Source: JBAXGE01 sp044344145 (lineage in GTDB: Bacteria; Planctomycetota; Phycisphaerae; WQYP01). From it: a DNA stretch of 8,341 bases. The notes beneath the pieces are model-generated. The model had not been told where the DNA came from and did no database searches. It saw only the letters and a program-made list of their open reading frames with translations. Positions within the stretch are counted from its first letter, which is position 1. Each line of letters opens with the position of its first letter. A program made the position numbers and the translations under genes. The stretch covers positions 1-8,341 of the forward strand of contig JBIJDM010000122.1 of assembly GCA_044344145.1 (NCBI GenBank). The letters are read 5' to 3'. Positions 1-6,077 of this stretch are shown one piece after another.

Positions 1-722
1 AAGGGGGCGACGCCGTTGCCCATGGGGTAATAGGTGTAGCCGAGGCCTTCGATATTCCAGCCGCGCGAGGCGGGACTGTTGCCCAGATTATCATTCAAGT
101 AGCGAATAACCCGGCCATAGGCACCATCCACGGCGGTGGCATCGGTGGGCTCATCGGTGGCCAGCATCATCAGCCCGCCGGTGGAGTAGCGCAGGCCCTG
201 CCAGTTGCTGGCGGGGCTGTTGTTTTGTTCCGCGCCGCCGCTTTTGAGGACGACATCGCCCATCTGTTTGATTTTGGCGGAGACGGTTTTGGCGTAGGCG
301 TCATCCCAGGACGGGGCGCCGTAGCAATAGTCATAGACCAAGCCGGCATAAGCACCTTGGACATAGAGCGTCAGACCTTTGGTCCGGCCATTGGCCCAAT
401 TTTTCCCCTCAAGATAAGGGGTCAGAAGATCGCGGGCTTTTTTGGCAAATGCATCATTTTTGGTGAGTTGATACATGAACGCGTAGCGATGGGCGGACAT
501 GATCTGGTCATAACCGGCCGTGGCGGGGCCAACGCCCCAGTTGTCTTTGTCGAGATCGGCGTTGAGGGTTTTGACCATCGTGGCGTAGGGTTCCTGCTTG
601 ACGCGTAGACGCAGGGCATCCATTTCCTTGGCGGAAATGAGCAGACGGGGGTGATCGGCGGCGAGGGCCAGACTGGCCAGCGACAAACCTACCAAGAGGC
701 CGGCAGACAGGGACTTCAACAT
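1..722 (-). CDS. Secreted heparinase II/III-like (alginate-lyase-like) polysaccharide lyase, N-terminal part
   Basis: The reading frame is open from an ATG at 722 down to the left edge, giving 240 residues with the C-terminus missing. An AGGAG-like site (GGAG, 730-733) lies 7 bases upstream of the ATG. Residues 1-21 form a signal peptide (basic start, Leu/Ala-rich core, ALA-A cleavage site), so the product is exported. The mature protein opens with HPRLLISAKEMDALR, a start typical of heparinase II/III-like lyases with an alpha/alpha-toroid fold. Residues 168-186 (NSPASNWQGLRYSTGGLMM) match the Asn-Trp segment that lines the active site in that superfamily. EGLGYTYYPMG (225-235) resembles its 'EGxxYxxY' motif. 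Known family members cleave acidic polysaccharides by beta-elimination; the substrate here cannot be told. It is divergent from the Rid-hemC operon. The family call is fairly firm, the activity less so. The frame rests on my own translation of the reverse strand. Confidence 0.8.
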   Translation of the reverse strand, partial: MLKSLSAGLLVGLSLASLALAADHPRLLISAKEMDALRLRVKQEPYATMVKTLNADLDKDNWGVGPATAGYDQIMSAHRYAFMYQLTKNDAFAKKARDLLTPYLEGKNWANGRTKGLTLYVQGAYAGLVYDYCYGAPSWDDAYAKTVSAKIKQMGDVVLKSGGAEQNNSPASNWQGLRYSTGGLMMLATDEPTDATAVDGAYGRVIRYLNDNLGNSPASRGWNIEGLGYTYYPMGNGVAP

Positions 723-948
723 ACAGAATCTCCGCTATTTAAGAAATATTCCTACGGCAACAACACCGTACCAGATGTCGTACCGGTGAGTATAACGCCG
801 CCGGGGCAAAGTTATTTCATCGCACAGGCGGGGGTGATTGCGCAACCTGCTGCAGAGCAGGCAAGTTGTGCTGGAGACTGTATTTATCGTCCCTGCTGGG
901 ATATGATGGCGGACCGAGATTTTAACTTATTTTCAGGAGTATGAACCG
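723..948. other. Divergent intergenic region between lyase and Rid-hemC operon
   Basis: This 226-bp gap must hold the promoters of both the minus-strand lyase and the plus-strand operon. I see -10-like hexamers on the plus strand (TATAAC at 791-796, TATGAT at 902-907), but neither has a convincing -35 at 16-18 bp. The clearest structure is the hairpin at 840-871, listed separately. A continuous plus-strand reading frame crosses the region, but it starts inside the lyase gene, has no family signal and looks spurious. Confidence 0.5.
840..871. promoter_or_regulatory. Bulged hairpin in the leader of the Rid-hemC operon
   Basis: CCTGCT (846-851) and AGCAGG (856-861) pair around a GCAG loop. Outside them GCGCAA (840-845) pairs with TTGTGC (866-871), one pair being G-U, leaving a four-base bulge CAAG (862-865). 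That gives about 12 base pairs in 32 bases. No T-run follows on either strand, so it is not a standard intrinsic terminator. It ends 77 bases upstream of the Rid start, which suits a leader-RNA structure or a protein-binding palindrome. Function unknown. Confidence 0.4.
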
Positions 949-1365
949 ATGGCGAATTTACCGCAATACAGCATCGTGGAACGGCACGGTATGAAGACCT
1001 GTTCGACCGGATCGGCGTGGGAGCCCAAGCTGGGCTATTCGCGGGCGGTACGCAAGGGCCAGATGATCTTTGTGACCGGGACGGTGGGCATCAACGCCGA
1101 CAAGACGTATACCCCCGATGTGGGCGCGCAGGCGCAGCGGTCGCTGGATATCATCGCGGGGGCGCTCGAGGCACTGGGAGCGAAACTGACCGATGTGGTC
1201 CGGACAAGGATGTATGTTACGGATGTGAGTGAATGGGAAAAGGTCGCGGTGGTGCATGGCGCGGTATTCGGCGACATTCGCCCGGCGACGACCATTGTGC
1301 AGGTGGGCCGGTTGATTGATACCGAAGCGCTGATTGAAATCGAAGTGGACGCGGTGGTGGCCTAA
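949..1365 (+). CDS. Rid family (YjgF/YER057c/UK114) protein lacking the RidA catalytic arginine
   Basis: A 138-residue protein, near the usual Rid length (about 130). AGGAG at 935-939 sits 9 bases before the ATG. Family marks: GYSRAVRKGQMIFVTGTVG (29-47), VVRTRMYVTDVSEWEKV (83-99), FGDIRPATTIVQVGRL (107-122) and the C-terminal IEIEVDAVV (129-137). RidA enzymes hydrolyse reactive 2-aminoacrylate imines with an arginine in PARSCVEV. Here the aligned segment is PATTIVQV, with Thr114 where that Arg belongs. By family knowledge this places it among the non-RidA groups (Rid4-7 type), for which imine deaminase activity is not expected. It resembles the widespread form with 'SGSPWE...AVR...FVSGT...RTRMYVTDI...IRPATT'. 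It is the first gene of an apparent operon, 21 bp before hemC. Substrate unknown; family assignment firm. Confidence 0.93.
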   Translation: MANLPQYSIVERHGMKTCSTGSAWEPKLGYSRAVRKGQMIFVTGTVGINADKTYTPDVGAQAQRSLDIIAGALEALGAKLTDVVRTRMYVTDVSEWEKVAVVHGAVFGDIRPATTIVQVGRLIDTEALIEIEVDAVVA

Positions 1366-1386
1366 CGCCGCGGGAGCCGAGACTTT

Positions 1387-2355
1387 ATGACCACGACGCG
1401 CAGCACGATTCGGATCGGCACCCGGGGCAGTTTTCTGGCCCGGACACAGGCGATCATGATCCGCGATCAGGTGCAGCGTTGGCTGGACCCGGCAGCGGTG
1501 GAACTGACTATCATCCGCACCCGCGGGGACCAGATTACCAGCGGAGCGCTGAGCAGCATCGGCGGGAAGGGGCTATTTGTTAAAGAGATCGAAGACGCCC
1601 TGCTGAGTGGGCAGGTGGATATGGCGGTGCATTCGGCGAAGGATATGCCGGTGGACTGCCCTGCTGGGCTGGTCATCGCGGCCACGCCGGTGCGGGAAGA
1701 CCCGCGCGATGCGTGGATCGGCTGGAACGGGACGAGTCTGGCGGAATTGCCCGCAGGGGCGGTGGTGGGCACGTCGTCGCAACGGCGACGGGCGCAATTG
1801 TTACAACTACGCAAGGATGTGACCACGTGTGAATTCCGCGGGAATATTGATACCCGGCTGCGCAAGGTGGAAGCGGGCGAGGTGGCGGGGACGTTTTTGG
1901 CCATGGCGGGGTTGAAGCGGGCGTGCCTGCTGCCGGCCACGGCGGAAGCGCTGGCGGTGGAGACGTTTATCCCGGCGGCAGGACAAGGGGTTTTGGCGCT
2001 GCAGTGTCGTAGTGATGATGCCATGATGCGGGCGGCGCTGGGGCATCTGCATGATGCGACCACCGGGGCGGCATGGGAATTTGAGCGGGCGATCGTGAAG
2101 GCACTGGGGGCGAACTGCCAATCACCCATCGGGGTGTGCGCGGTGCCGCGCGGGATGGTGAACGGAGTACGGCAGCCGGGGTGGATTGTGCGGGCGATCG
2201 TGGCGTTGCCGGACGGGAGCAGCGAAGCCCGGGCGACGCTGATGACGCAGACCGACGGGGCAAAGGCGTTGCAAGCGCTACAGCAACCGCTGCTGGAAGC
2301 GCTGAACAGCCGGGGGGCACAGGCTATAATGAAACAACTACGGAGTGAGCCATGA
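1387..2355 (+). CDS. hemC: Porphobilinogen deaminase (hydroxymethylbilane synthase)
   Basis: Joins four porphobilinogen molecules into hydroxymethylbilane in cytosolic tetrapyrrole (haem, sirohaem, cobalamin) synthesis. It has 322 residues, close to the usual ~310. Visible family marks: IRIGTRGSFLARTQ (8-21), the active-site VHSAKDMP with catalytic Asp86 (81-88), TSSQRRRAQL (129-138) and FRGNIDTRLRK (150-160), both basic segments that bind the substrate chain. The cofactor-attachment site is GANCQSPIG, with Cys244 expected to carry the dipyrromethane. All key residues are present, so it should be active. GGGAG at 1372-1376 lies 10 bases upstream of the ATG. It follows the Rid gene by 21 bp and its last four bases (ATGA) overlap the start of the next gene, implying translational coupling. 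hemA, hemD and hemB, which often accompany hemC, are not beside it here. Confidence 0.97.
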   Translation: MTTTRSTIRIGTRGSFLARTQAIMIRDQVQRWLDPAAVELTIIRTRGDQITSGALSSIGGKGLFVKEIEDALLSGQVDMAVHSAKDMPVDCPAGLVIAATPVREDPRDAWIGWNGTSLAELPAGAVVGTSSQRRRAQLLQLRKDVTTCEFRGNIDTRLRKVEAGEVAGTFLAMAGLKRACLLPATAEALAVETFIPAAGQGVLALQCRSDDAMMRAALGHLHDATTGAAWEFERAIVKALGANCQSPIGVCAVPRGMVNGVRQPGWIVRAIVALPDGSSEARATLMTQTDGAKALQALQQPLLEALNSRGAQAIMKQLRSEP

Positions 2356-2993
2356 TTATCGAAACACGCTGTGGTGGGCTGGCGGATACCAACGGATATC
2401 TGGTGGGTGATGAAACCACCCACGAGGCGGTGCTGATTGATGCGCCACAGGATGCGGTAAGTGAATTATTGGCACTGGCCCAGAGCCGGGGGCTGAAAAT
2501 CAAAGCAGTGTTTTTTACGCATGGGCACTGGGATCATCTGGTGGATCATGATCTGGTGCGGGGCGCGGTGCCGGGGGTGAAGTTTTATATGCACCGGCTG
2601 GATGAGCCGATGCTGGTCAAGCCGGGATCGAGTCTGTATCAACTGCCGTTTACGATTCCGCCGGGGAAGATTGATGTGTATCTGGAAGATGGACAGACAT
2701 TGACGGTGGGGAATTTGAAATTTGAGGTATTACACGTGCCGGGGCATGCGCCGGGGCTATGTGCGTTTTATTGTGCGGAGGAGAATACGATCTTCAGCGG
2801 GGACCTGCTGTTTGCCGGGGGCGTGGGCCGGTATGACTTCCCGGGGTGCAGTATCACGGATTTGCAGGCGAGTCTGCGCCGGGTGATGAAATTGCCCGAT
2901 GACACGCGCGTATACAGCGGGCATGGGGGCGTGACGCAGATTGGCTGGGAACGGCAGGGGAATGCGTTTATCCGGCAGTGGAAGTTGGGGTGA
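2352..2993 (+). CDS. Metallo-beta-lactamase-fold hydrolase, glyoxalase II-like (YcbL type)
   Basis: A 213-residue cytosolic MBL-fold protein with the full set of metal ligands. THGHWDH gives His57, His59, Asp61 and His62; PGHAPG gives His132; FSGD gives Asp151; SGHGG gives His191. The length and motif spacing fit the short single-domain glyoxalase II-like group (about 210 residues), which hydrolyse thioesters such as S-lactoylglutathione or related thiols. The exact substrate cannot be read from sequence, and other MBL hydrolases remain possible. Its ATG lies within the hemC stop (ATGA overlap), so it is almost certainly translated by coupling from hemC. The last 45 codons (from Thr169) plus the stop are repeated in decayed form at 3555-3673, after the orphan gene that follows. 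Confidence 0.92.
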   Translation: MIIETRCGGLADTNGYLVGDETTHEAVLIDAPQDAVSELLALAQSRGLKIKAVFFTHGHWDHLVDHDLVRGAVPGVKFYMHRLDEPMLVKPGSSLYQLPFTIPPGKIDVYLEDGQTLTVGNLKFEVLHVPGHAPGLCAFYCAEENTIFSGDLLFAGGVGRYDFPGCSITDLQASLRRVMKLPDDTRVYSGHGGVTQIGWERQGNAFIRQWKLG

Positions 2994-2994
2994 G
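2856..2994 (+). repeat. Direct repeat, intact copy (3' end of hydrolase gene)
   Basis: The left partner of the repeat whose right copy is at 3555-3673. It includes residues 169-213 of the hydrolase and its stop. The matched region ends within a base or so of the stop codon. Such ends are seen when an element integrates into, and rebuilds, a gene's 3' end, but a tandem duplication could leave the same pattern. Confidence 0.85.
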
Positions 2995-3163
2995 AGGTAA
3001 TATTGTGGTTAGCCAGAACGGGATGCGATACGTATAATCCCGATTATTGCGACGGGCATATGCGGAGCAGTACGCTGGCAGCTATGAGCTTATGATCTAG
3101 GCGGAATGCAACCGCACACGCGATGCCCCATGCGGCACGATAGCCTCATTTCTGGAGATATCC
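2994..3163 (+). other. Intergenic region upstream of the orphan membrane gene
   Basis: A 170-bp non-coding stretch at the left end of the segment that separates the hydrolase gene from its partial second copy. It contains a consensus -10 hexamer TATAAT (3033-3038) inside GATACGTATAAT (3027-3038). The -35 side is poor (TTAGCC or TAGCCA at 17-18 bp), so the promoter is only a candidate. An imperfect hairpin, CCGCA/TGCGG, is visible around 3112-3135. No terminator for the hemC operon was found. Confidence 0.4.
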
Positions 3164-3550
3164 ATGTTGAAGGCCTTCCTGAAGGTATTGTGTCTCATCG
3201 TCGCGTTTGCGGTGTTATATTTTGCGGGGCGCATGCACAGATCCAGTCTTGTCACAGAAAATCTCAACCAATGGGATTACGTGATCACGTCAGATGACAT
3301 CATCCAGCAGAATCCCGGTTTTTTCGACGGTATCCGCGGGAACCATCGTATGACCCACTTCAAGAAATCACTCCTACTAGACGGATACGGAGAGGCGACC
3401 GCAGACTTCTTTGATATAACAAACCCAAGCCTATTCGAGCTGGTTGTATTGCCCTTAACGGTCGCTGGAATCGCTCTGGCCGTAGTCCTTCCGGCTTTCC
3501 GAAAACGAAAGGTTACGGGGACCGGGCAACCTCAAGACGAGTTGCCATAG
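3164..3550 (+). CDS. Orphan small membrane protein with two transmembrane helices
   Basis: A 128-residue protein I do not recognise. GGAG (3154-3157) lies 6 bases before the ATG, a good initiation site. Residues about 4-22 (AFLKVLCLIVAFAVLYFAG) and about 90-112 (LFELVVLPLTVAGIALAVVLPAF) are hydrophobic helices. Between them is a polar segment of about 65 residues, probably outside the membrane, containing QWDYVITSDDII and HRMTHFKKSLLLDGYGE. The tail RKRKVTGTGQPQDELP is basic then polar. Two helices with a basic stretch after the second suggest both ends lie in the cytoplasm. Base composition and codon use are visibly more AT-rich than in hemC or the hydrolase. The gene lies between the intact hydrolase 3' end and a decayed copy of that end, which suggests recent acquisition. 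No homology-based function can be offered. Confidence 0.65.
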   Translation: MLKAFLKVLCLIVAFAVLYFAGRMHRSSLVTENLNQWDYVITSDDIIQQNPGFFDGIRGNHRMTHFKKSLLLDGYGEATADFFDITNPSLFELVVLPLTVAGIALAVVLPAFRKRKVTGTGQPQDELP

Positions 3551-3554
3551 TTTG

Positions 3555-3673
3555 ACTGATTTGCAGGCGAGTCTGCGGCGGGTGATGAAATTGCCCGATG
3601 ACACGCGCGTATACAGCGGGGGCATGGGGCATGACGCAGATTGGCTGGGAAAGGCAGTGGAAATTGGGGTAAG
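3555..3673 (+). pseudogene. Decayed duplicate of the 3' end of the MBL hydrolase gene
   Basis: This stretch repeats 2856-2994, the last 45 codons of the hydrolase gene plus its stop. The first 66 bases (3555-3620) match 2856-2921 with two differences. Next come two extra G and one missing G around the codon for metal ligand His191 (net +1 frameshift), and a 21-base loss between two CGGCAG-type repeats. Homology ends about at the stop codon. There is no start codon or upstream half, so it cannot make a working enzyme. The 699-bp offset between copies encloses the orphan membrane gene. Confidence 0.88.
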
Positions 3674-3705
3674 TAGCCCGCACAGGGCAAAACTACCGAG
3701 GCATA

Positions 3706-5205
3706 TTATTTAGCCGGGGCGCGGGTCAGGTCCCAGAGAAACACACCCACATCCTGATTGCGGCTGGCGGCGACGTAACGACCATCGGGCGAGATGGTGA
3801 CGGCGCGGAACACACCGCTGAAGGGGCGGAAGGTGTGGGTGGGCCGGAGGGTGGCGCCATCGTAAACACTTACCCAGTTGGGCCCGGAGGTGTGCCAACC
3901 ACCCAGTGCCAGTCGTTTGCCATCCGCAGAGGCGGCGAGATTATGCACACTCCATACAAAGCGTGAGCCAGTCTGTTTGCCGGTGGTAAGATCAAACAGT
4001 TGCACACACCCACCCATGAAAGAGCCGGTGAAGAGATGTTTACCGTCGGCGGTCAGGGCCACACCGTCGGGGGCGTTTGCAGAACTATCGGGGAGTTTGG
4101 GGTCAGTGTCCAGTTGCCCGAGGATTTTGCCCGAGGTGGTATCCATGATTTGGGCGTAGGGACCGGCGCCCCACTTGCGGAACAGCACCAGGCGTTTGCC
4201 ATCAGGCGTGAGTTGCAGAGCATTGATTTCAAATTTTTCCGGATACGCCAGGGTACGCTGGAGTTGCCACGTGGTGGTGTCCCACGCCTTGAGGCCCAGC
4301 GTGCCCGAGGTGAAGAGGGTTTTACCATCGGGGGTGAAACCCACGGCTTCGGTGATGGCGTCCTTGGCATCGGCGCCTTTAATAACCTGCAGGGATTGAT
4401 GGGTGGTCAGGTCCCAGACGCGGACGGATTTATCCTCCCCCCCACTGGCGAGGAGTTTGCCGGTGCGATCCAGCACAAGGGAATAGATGCTGGCATCATG
4501 GCCGGGGAGGGTGTGGAGTTCTTTGCCGGTGGCGGGATTGATGAGGACAATTTTGCTGTTCGCAACGATGAGGGTTTTGCTGTCGGGGGTAAAGGTCATG
4601 GCGGCCCCACCCAAAGGCAACAATTGCCCATTGCCGGGGACTTTGTCGGATTCTTTGCCCTCGTTAGAGCCGCAGAAATCGAATTTAAGTGTGCCGGTGC
4701 CGTCTTTCTCGGTGTTCAGGTCCACCGTGAGCGCACACCAATTTTCCACGGGGAGTTTCACGTTGATCCACACATTATCTTTAGGCGGGGCCTTGCGCAG
4801 GGGATCAAGTTTATCGGTGAGTTCCTTGGTGGGGGCAATTTTCCAGCCAGCCAGATAACGATCCACTTCCTGAACGAGTACCGCGACTTTGACTTTGTCG
4901 GGTAATTTCGGGGTGAGTCGGATATCTCCGATGGTGCCATTGTCATAACCAATTTGGGTGCCGAGGACATCGCAGGGGTAGGTCTTGCCGGAGGGCAGGA
5001 CAACGGTGACGATGCCGGGTTGGGCAATATAGTCACCGGTGTAGGCTTTGCCGGTTTTGGGGTCTTCGAGCGGGTGCTGCCCGCGCAGCGCGGAGACGGG
5101 GCCTTGCAGCGGGATGACGAGGGGTTGGGCGAAGGTGGTGGAGGCGAAGGCTAATGCGACGGCCAAAGGTACGGCGTGGCGGAGAGTTTTGAGAATAGTA
5201 ATCAT
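3706..5205 (-). CDS. Exported WD40-repeat beta-propeller protein
   Basis: A 499-residue protein with a signal peptide (1-26, cleavage near TFA-Q), so likely periplasmic or secreted. Residues 27-190 form an N-terminal region of unknown family with cysteines at 78, 157 and 178. From about 192 onward come roughly seven propeller blades. The best is HTLPGHDASIYSLVLDRTGKLLASGGEDKSVRVWDL (231-266) with the classic GH and WD pairs. Weaker ones carry TPDGKTLFTSG...LKAWD (291-309), TPDGKRLVLF...AQIMD (333-355), TADGKHLFTG...VQLFD (385-405), SADGKRLALGG...VSVYD (426-448) and SPDGRYVAAS...VFLWD (472-491). Propellers usually serve as binding scaffolds; no catalytic motif is seen. AAGGG (5213-5217, read on the minus strand) lies 7 bases before the ATG. 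It is a single gene, convergent with the decayed repeat and divergent from the toxin-antitoxin operon. Confidence 0.88.
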   Translation of the reverse strand: MITILKTLRHAVPLAVALAFASTTFAQPLVIPLQGPVSALRGQHPLEDPKTGKAYTGDYIAQPGIVTVVLPSGKTYPCDVLGTQIGYDNGTIGDIRLTPKLPDKVKVAVLVQEVDRYLAGWKIAPTKELTDKLDPLRKAPPKDNVWINVKLPVENWCALTVDLNTEKDGTGTLKFDFCGSNEGKESDKVPGNGQLLPLGGAAMTFTPDSKTLIVANSKIVLINPATGKELHTLPGHDASIYSLVLDRTGKLLASGGEDKSVRVWDLTTHQSLQVIKGADAKDAITEAVGFTPDGKTLFTSGTLGLKAWDTTTWQLQRTLAYPEKFEINALQLTPDGKRLVLFRKWGAGPYAQIMDTTSGKILGQLDTDPKLPDSSANAPDGVALTADGKHLFTGSFMGGCVQLFDLTTGKQTGSRFVWSVHNLAASADGKRLALGGWHTSGPNWVSVYDGATLRPTHTFRPFSGVFRAVTISPDGRYVAASRNQDVGVFLWDLTRAPAK

Positions 5206-5340
5206 GGCTGCGCCCTTGCGACATATAACACGTTAAAAGCCCATGGTTTATGTATTCATGGGGTAATAGTGGAGCAATCTATCCGAAGCCAAGGGTCGGG
5301 GCAAGCGGAGGAACCTTGGCCGGGCGAAGCCTCATTGCGC

Positions 5341-5369
5341 TTGCAACCCAGTATATTGATACGTATAAT
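5341..5369 (+). promoter_or_regulatory. Sigma70-type promoter of the toxin-antitoxin operon
   Basis: TTGCAA (5341-5346) and a perfect TATAAT (5364-5369) are separated by 17 bp, the ideal spacing. The expected transcription start, near 5376, is about 30 bases before the antitoxin ATG. It is the best-looking promoter in the window. Confidence 0.65.
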
Positions 5370-5389
5370 TATTTTGAATATATACGTAC
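5359..5389. promoter_or_regulatory. Probable antitoxin operator (inverted repeat over the -10)
   Basis: TACGTATA (5360-5367) and TATACGTA (5381-5388) form a perfect 8-bp inverted repeat with a 13-bp spacer, centres 21 bp apart (about two helix turns). The left arm sits within a palindrome, ATACGTAT (5359-5366), and overlaps the TATAAT box; the right arm covers the expected start region. This is what one expects where a ribbon-helix-helix antitoxin represses its own operon. Binding is inferred. Confidence 0.55.
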
Positions 5390-5406
5390 GCGAAGGAGTT
5401 GCAGTT

Positions 5407-5658
5407 ATGACCAAGTTGACGTTAAGCGTGGACCCTACGGTGGTACACAAGGCCAAACAGATTGCCGACGCGCAAAACACCAGCGTTTCGGCGATGTTCA
5501 GCCAGTTTGTGGAATCTATGGCGGTACCCCCGGCCAAAACTGGCAAAATCGGCCCTTTGACGCGGAAACTGAGCGGTGTGGTGAAGTTACCAGCGGGTAA
5601 GGGCTATCGGGATTTACTCACGGAGGCACTCGCGGACAAGTATGGGGTGGGCAAGTGA
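5407..5658 (+). CDS. Antitoxin, ribbon-helix-helix type (DUF6364-like), VapB role
   Basis: An 83-residue protein; AAGGAG (5393-5398) is 8 bases before the ATG. The N-terminal half fits a ribbon-helix-helix DNA-binding fold: strand KLTLSVD (3-9), helix PTVVHKAKQIADAQ (10-23), turn NTS, helix VSAMFSQFVESMA (27-39). The C-terminal half (about 45-83, ending LLTEALADKYG) should bind and block the toxin. This layout matches DUF6364-type antitoxins that pair with PIN toxins. Its stop overlaps the toxin's GTG start by four bases (GTGA), giving coupled translation. It probably represses its own promoter through the inverted repeat upstream. Confidence 0.85.
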   Translation: MTKLTLSVDPTVVHKAKQIADAQNTSVSAMFSQFVESMAVPPAKTGKIGPLTRKLSGVVKLPAGKGYRDLLTEALADKYGVGK

Positions 5659-6071
5659 ACATACTCCTCGATACAAATGTTCTGCTGGATGTACTGGCCC
5701 AGCGGGAGCCGTTCTATGGCGATGCCGCAGACATATGGACACTTGCGGAGCGCGGTCGCGTGACGGCGTATGTGTCGGCGCTAAGCCTGCCTAACCTTTA
5801 CTACATTCTGCGCAAGCTCAAAGGCCAGAAGCCAGCGCGGAAAACGGTGGGTATCCTGCGCGATATTTTCAGTATTGTGCCGTTGGATGCCCAGATTATT
5901 CACCAAGCGACGGATGCGGAGATAACGGATTTCGAGGATGCCATCCAGTTTTTCAGTGCGGTGCGAATTGGGGCCACCACCCTGATTACGCGGAATCCCA
6001 AAGATTTCCCCCGCCGGGATGTAGCGATCCAAACGCCGGCGGAATTTCTAGCGACGCATTTTGCGCGCTGA
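5655..6071 (+). CDS. PIN-domain ribonuclease toxin, VapC family
   Basis: A 138-residue PIN-domain protein starting at GTG within GTGA, with GGGGTGGG just upstream. In VapBC modules the toxin is an Mg2+-dependent endoribonuclease that cuts tRNA or rRNA when the antitoxin is degraded. Visible marks: LLDTNVLLDVL with Asp6 (4-14), SALSLPNLYYILRK (41-54), DFEDAIQFFSAVRIGATTLITRNPKDF with Asp92/Glu94/Asp95 and Asp117 (92-118), and a closing TPAEFL (127-132). The order matches the PIN_3 group. The mid-domain acidic residue found in many VapC proteins is Asn47 here, which I believe is common in this group. The target RNA cannot be inferred. Its stop is 6 bases from the stop of the convergent gene. 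Confidence 0.92.
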   Translation: MNILLDTNVLLDVLAQREPFYGDAADIWTLAERGRVTAYVSALSLPNLYYILRKLKGQKPARKTVGILRDIFSIVPLDAQIIHQATDAEITDFEDAIQFFSAVRIGATTLITRNPKDFPRRDVAIQTPAEFLATHFAR

Positions 6072-6077
6072 GATGAG

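Larger units (their letters stand above)
5206..5406. other. Divergent intergenic region, WD40 gene / toxin-antitoxin operon
   Basis: A 201-bp gap holding the toxin-antitoxin promoter and operator (listed separately) and, in the other direction, the leader of the WD40 gene, for which I see no convincing promoter. A 7-bp inverted repeat GCCAAGG/CCTTGGC (5288-5294 and 5314-5320, 19-base loop) lies in the middle with no known role. The antitoxin frame stays open back to 5176, but that extension has no family similarity and the strong ribosome site at 5393-5398 fixes the start at 5407. Confidence 0.5.

Noticed and set aside
21..33. CATGGGGTAATAG occurs here and again at 5258-5270
   Set aside because: One copy is inside the lyase coding sequence. 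A shared 13-mer is roughly a coin-flip event in a window of this size, and neither site has supporting structure.
1467..2423. Long minus-strand open frame (318 codons) opposite hemC
   Set aside because: hemC is unmistakable on the plus strand. The antisense product is Ser/Ala/Arg-rich with no recognisable motifs, as expected from GC-rich shadow frames.
3676..3688. GCCC-GCACA-GGGC hairpin between the decayed repeat and the WD40 gene, considered as a terminator
   Set aside because: Only four base pairs and no T-run on either strand.
4000..4905. Long plus-strand open frame (301 codons) opposite the WD40 gene
   Set aside because: It is antisense to a gene with clear signal peptide and WD40 repeats. 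Its glycine-rich translation looks like a mirror of repetitive coding sequence, with no family features.
5288..5320. GCCAAGG/CCTTGGC inverted repeat upstream of the toxin-antitoxin promoter
   Set aside because: Seven pairs with a 19-base loop is weak. It is not placed over the promoter and has no T-run, so no role is assigned.
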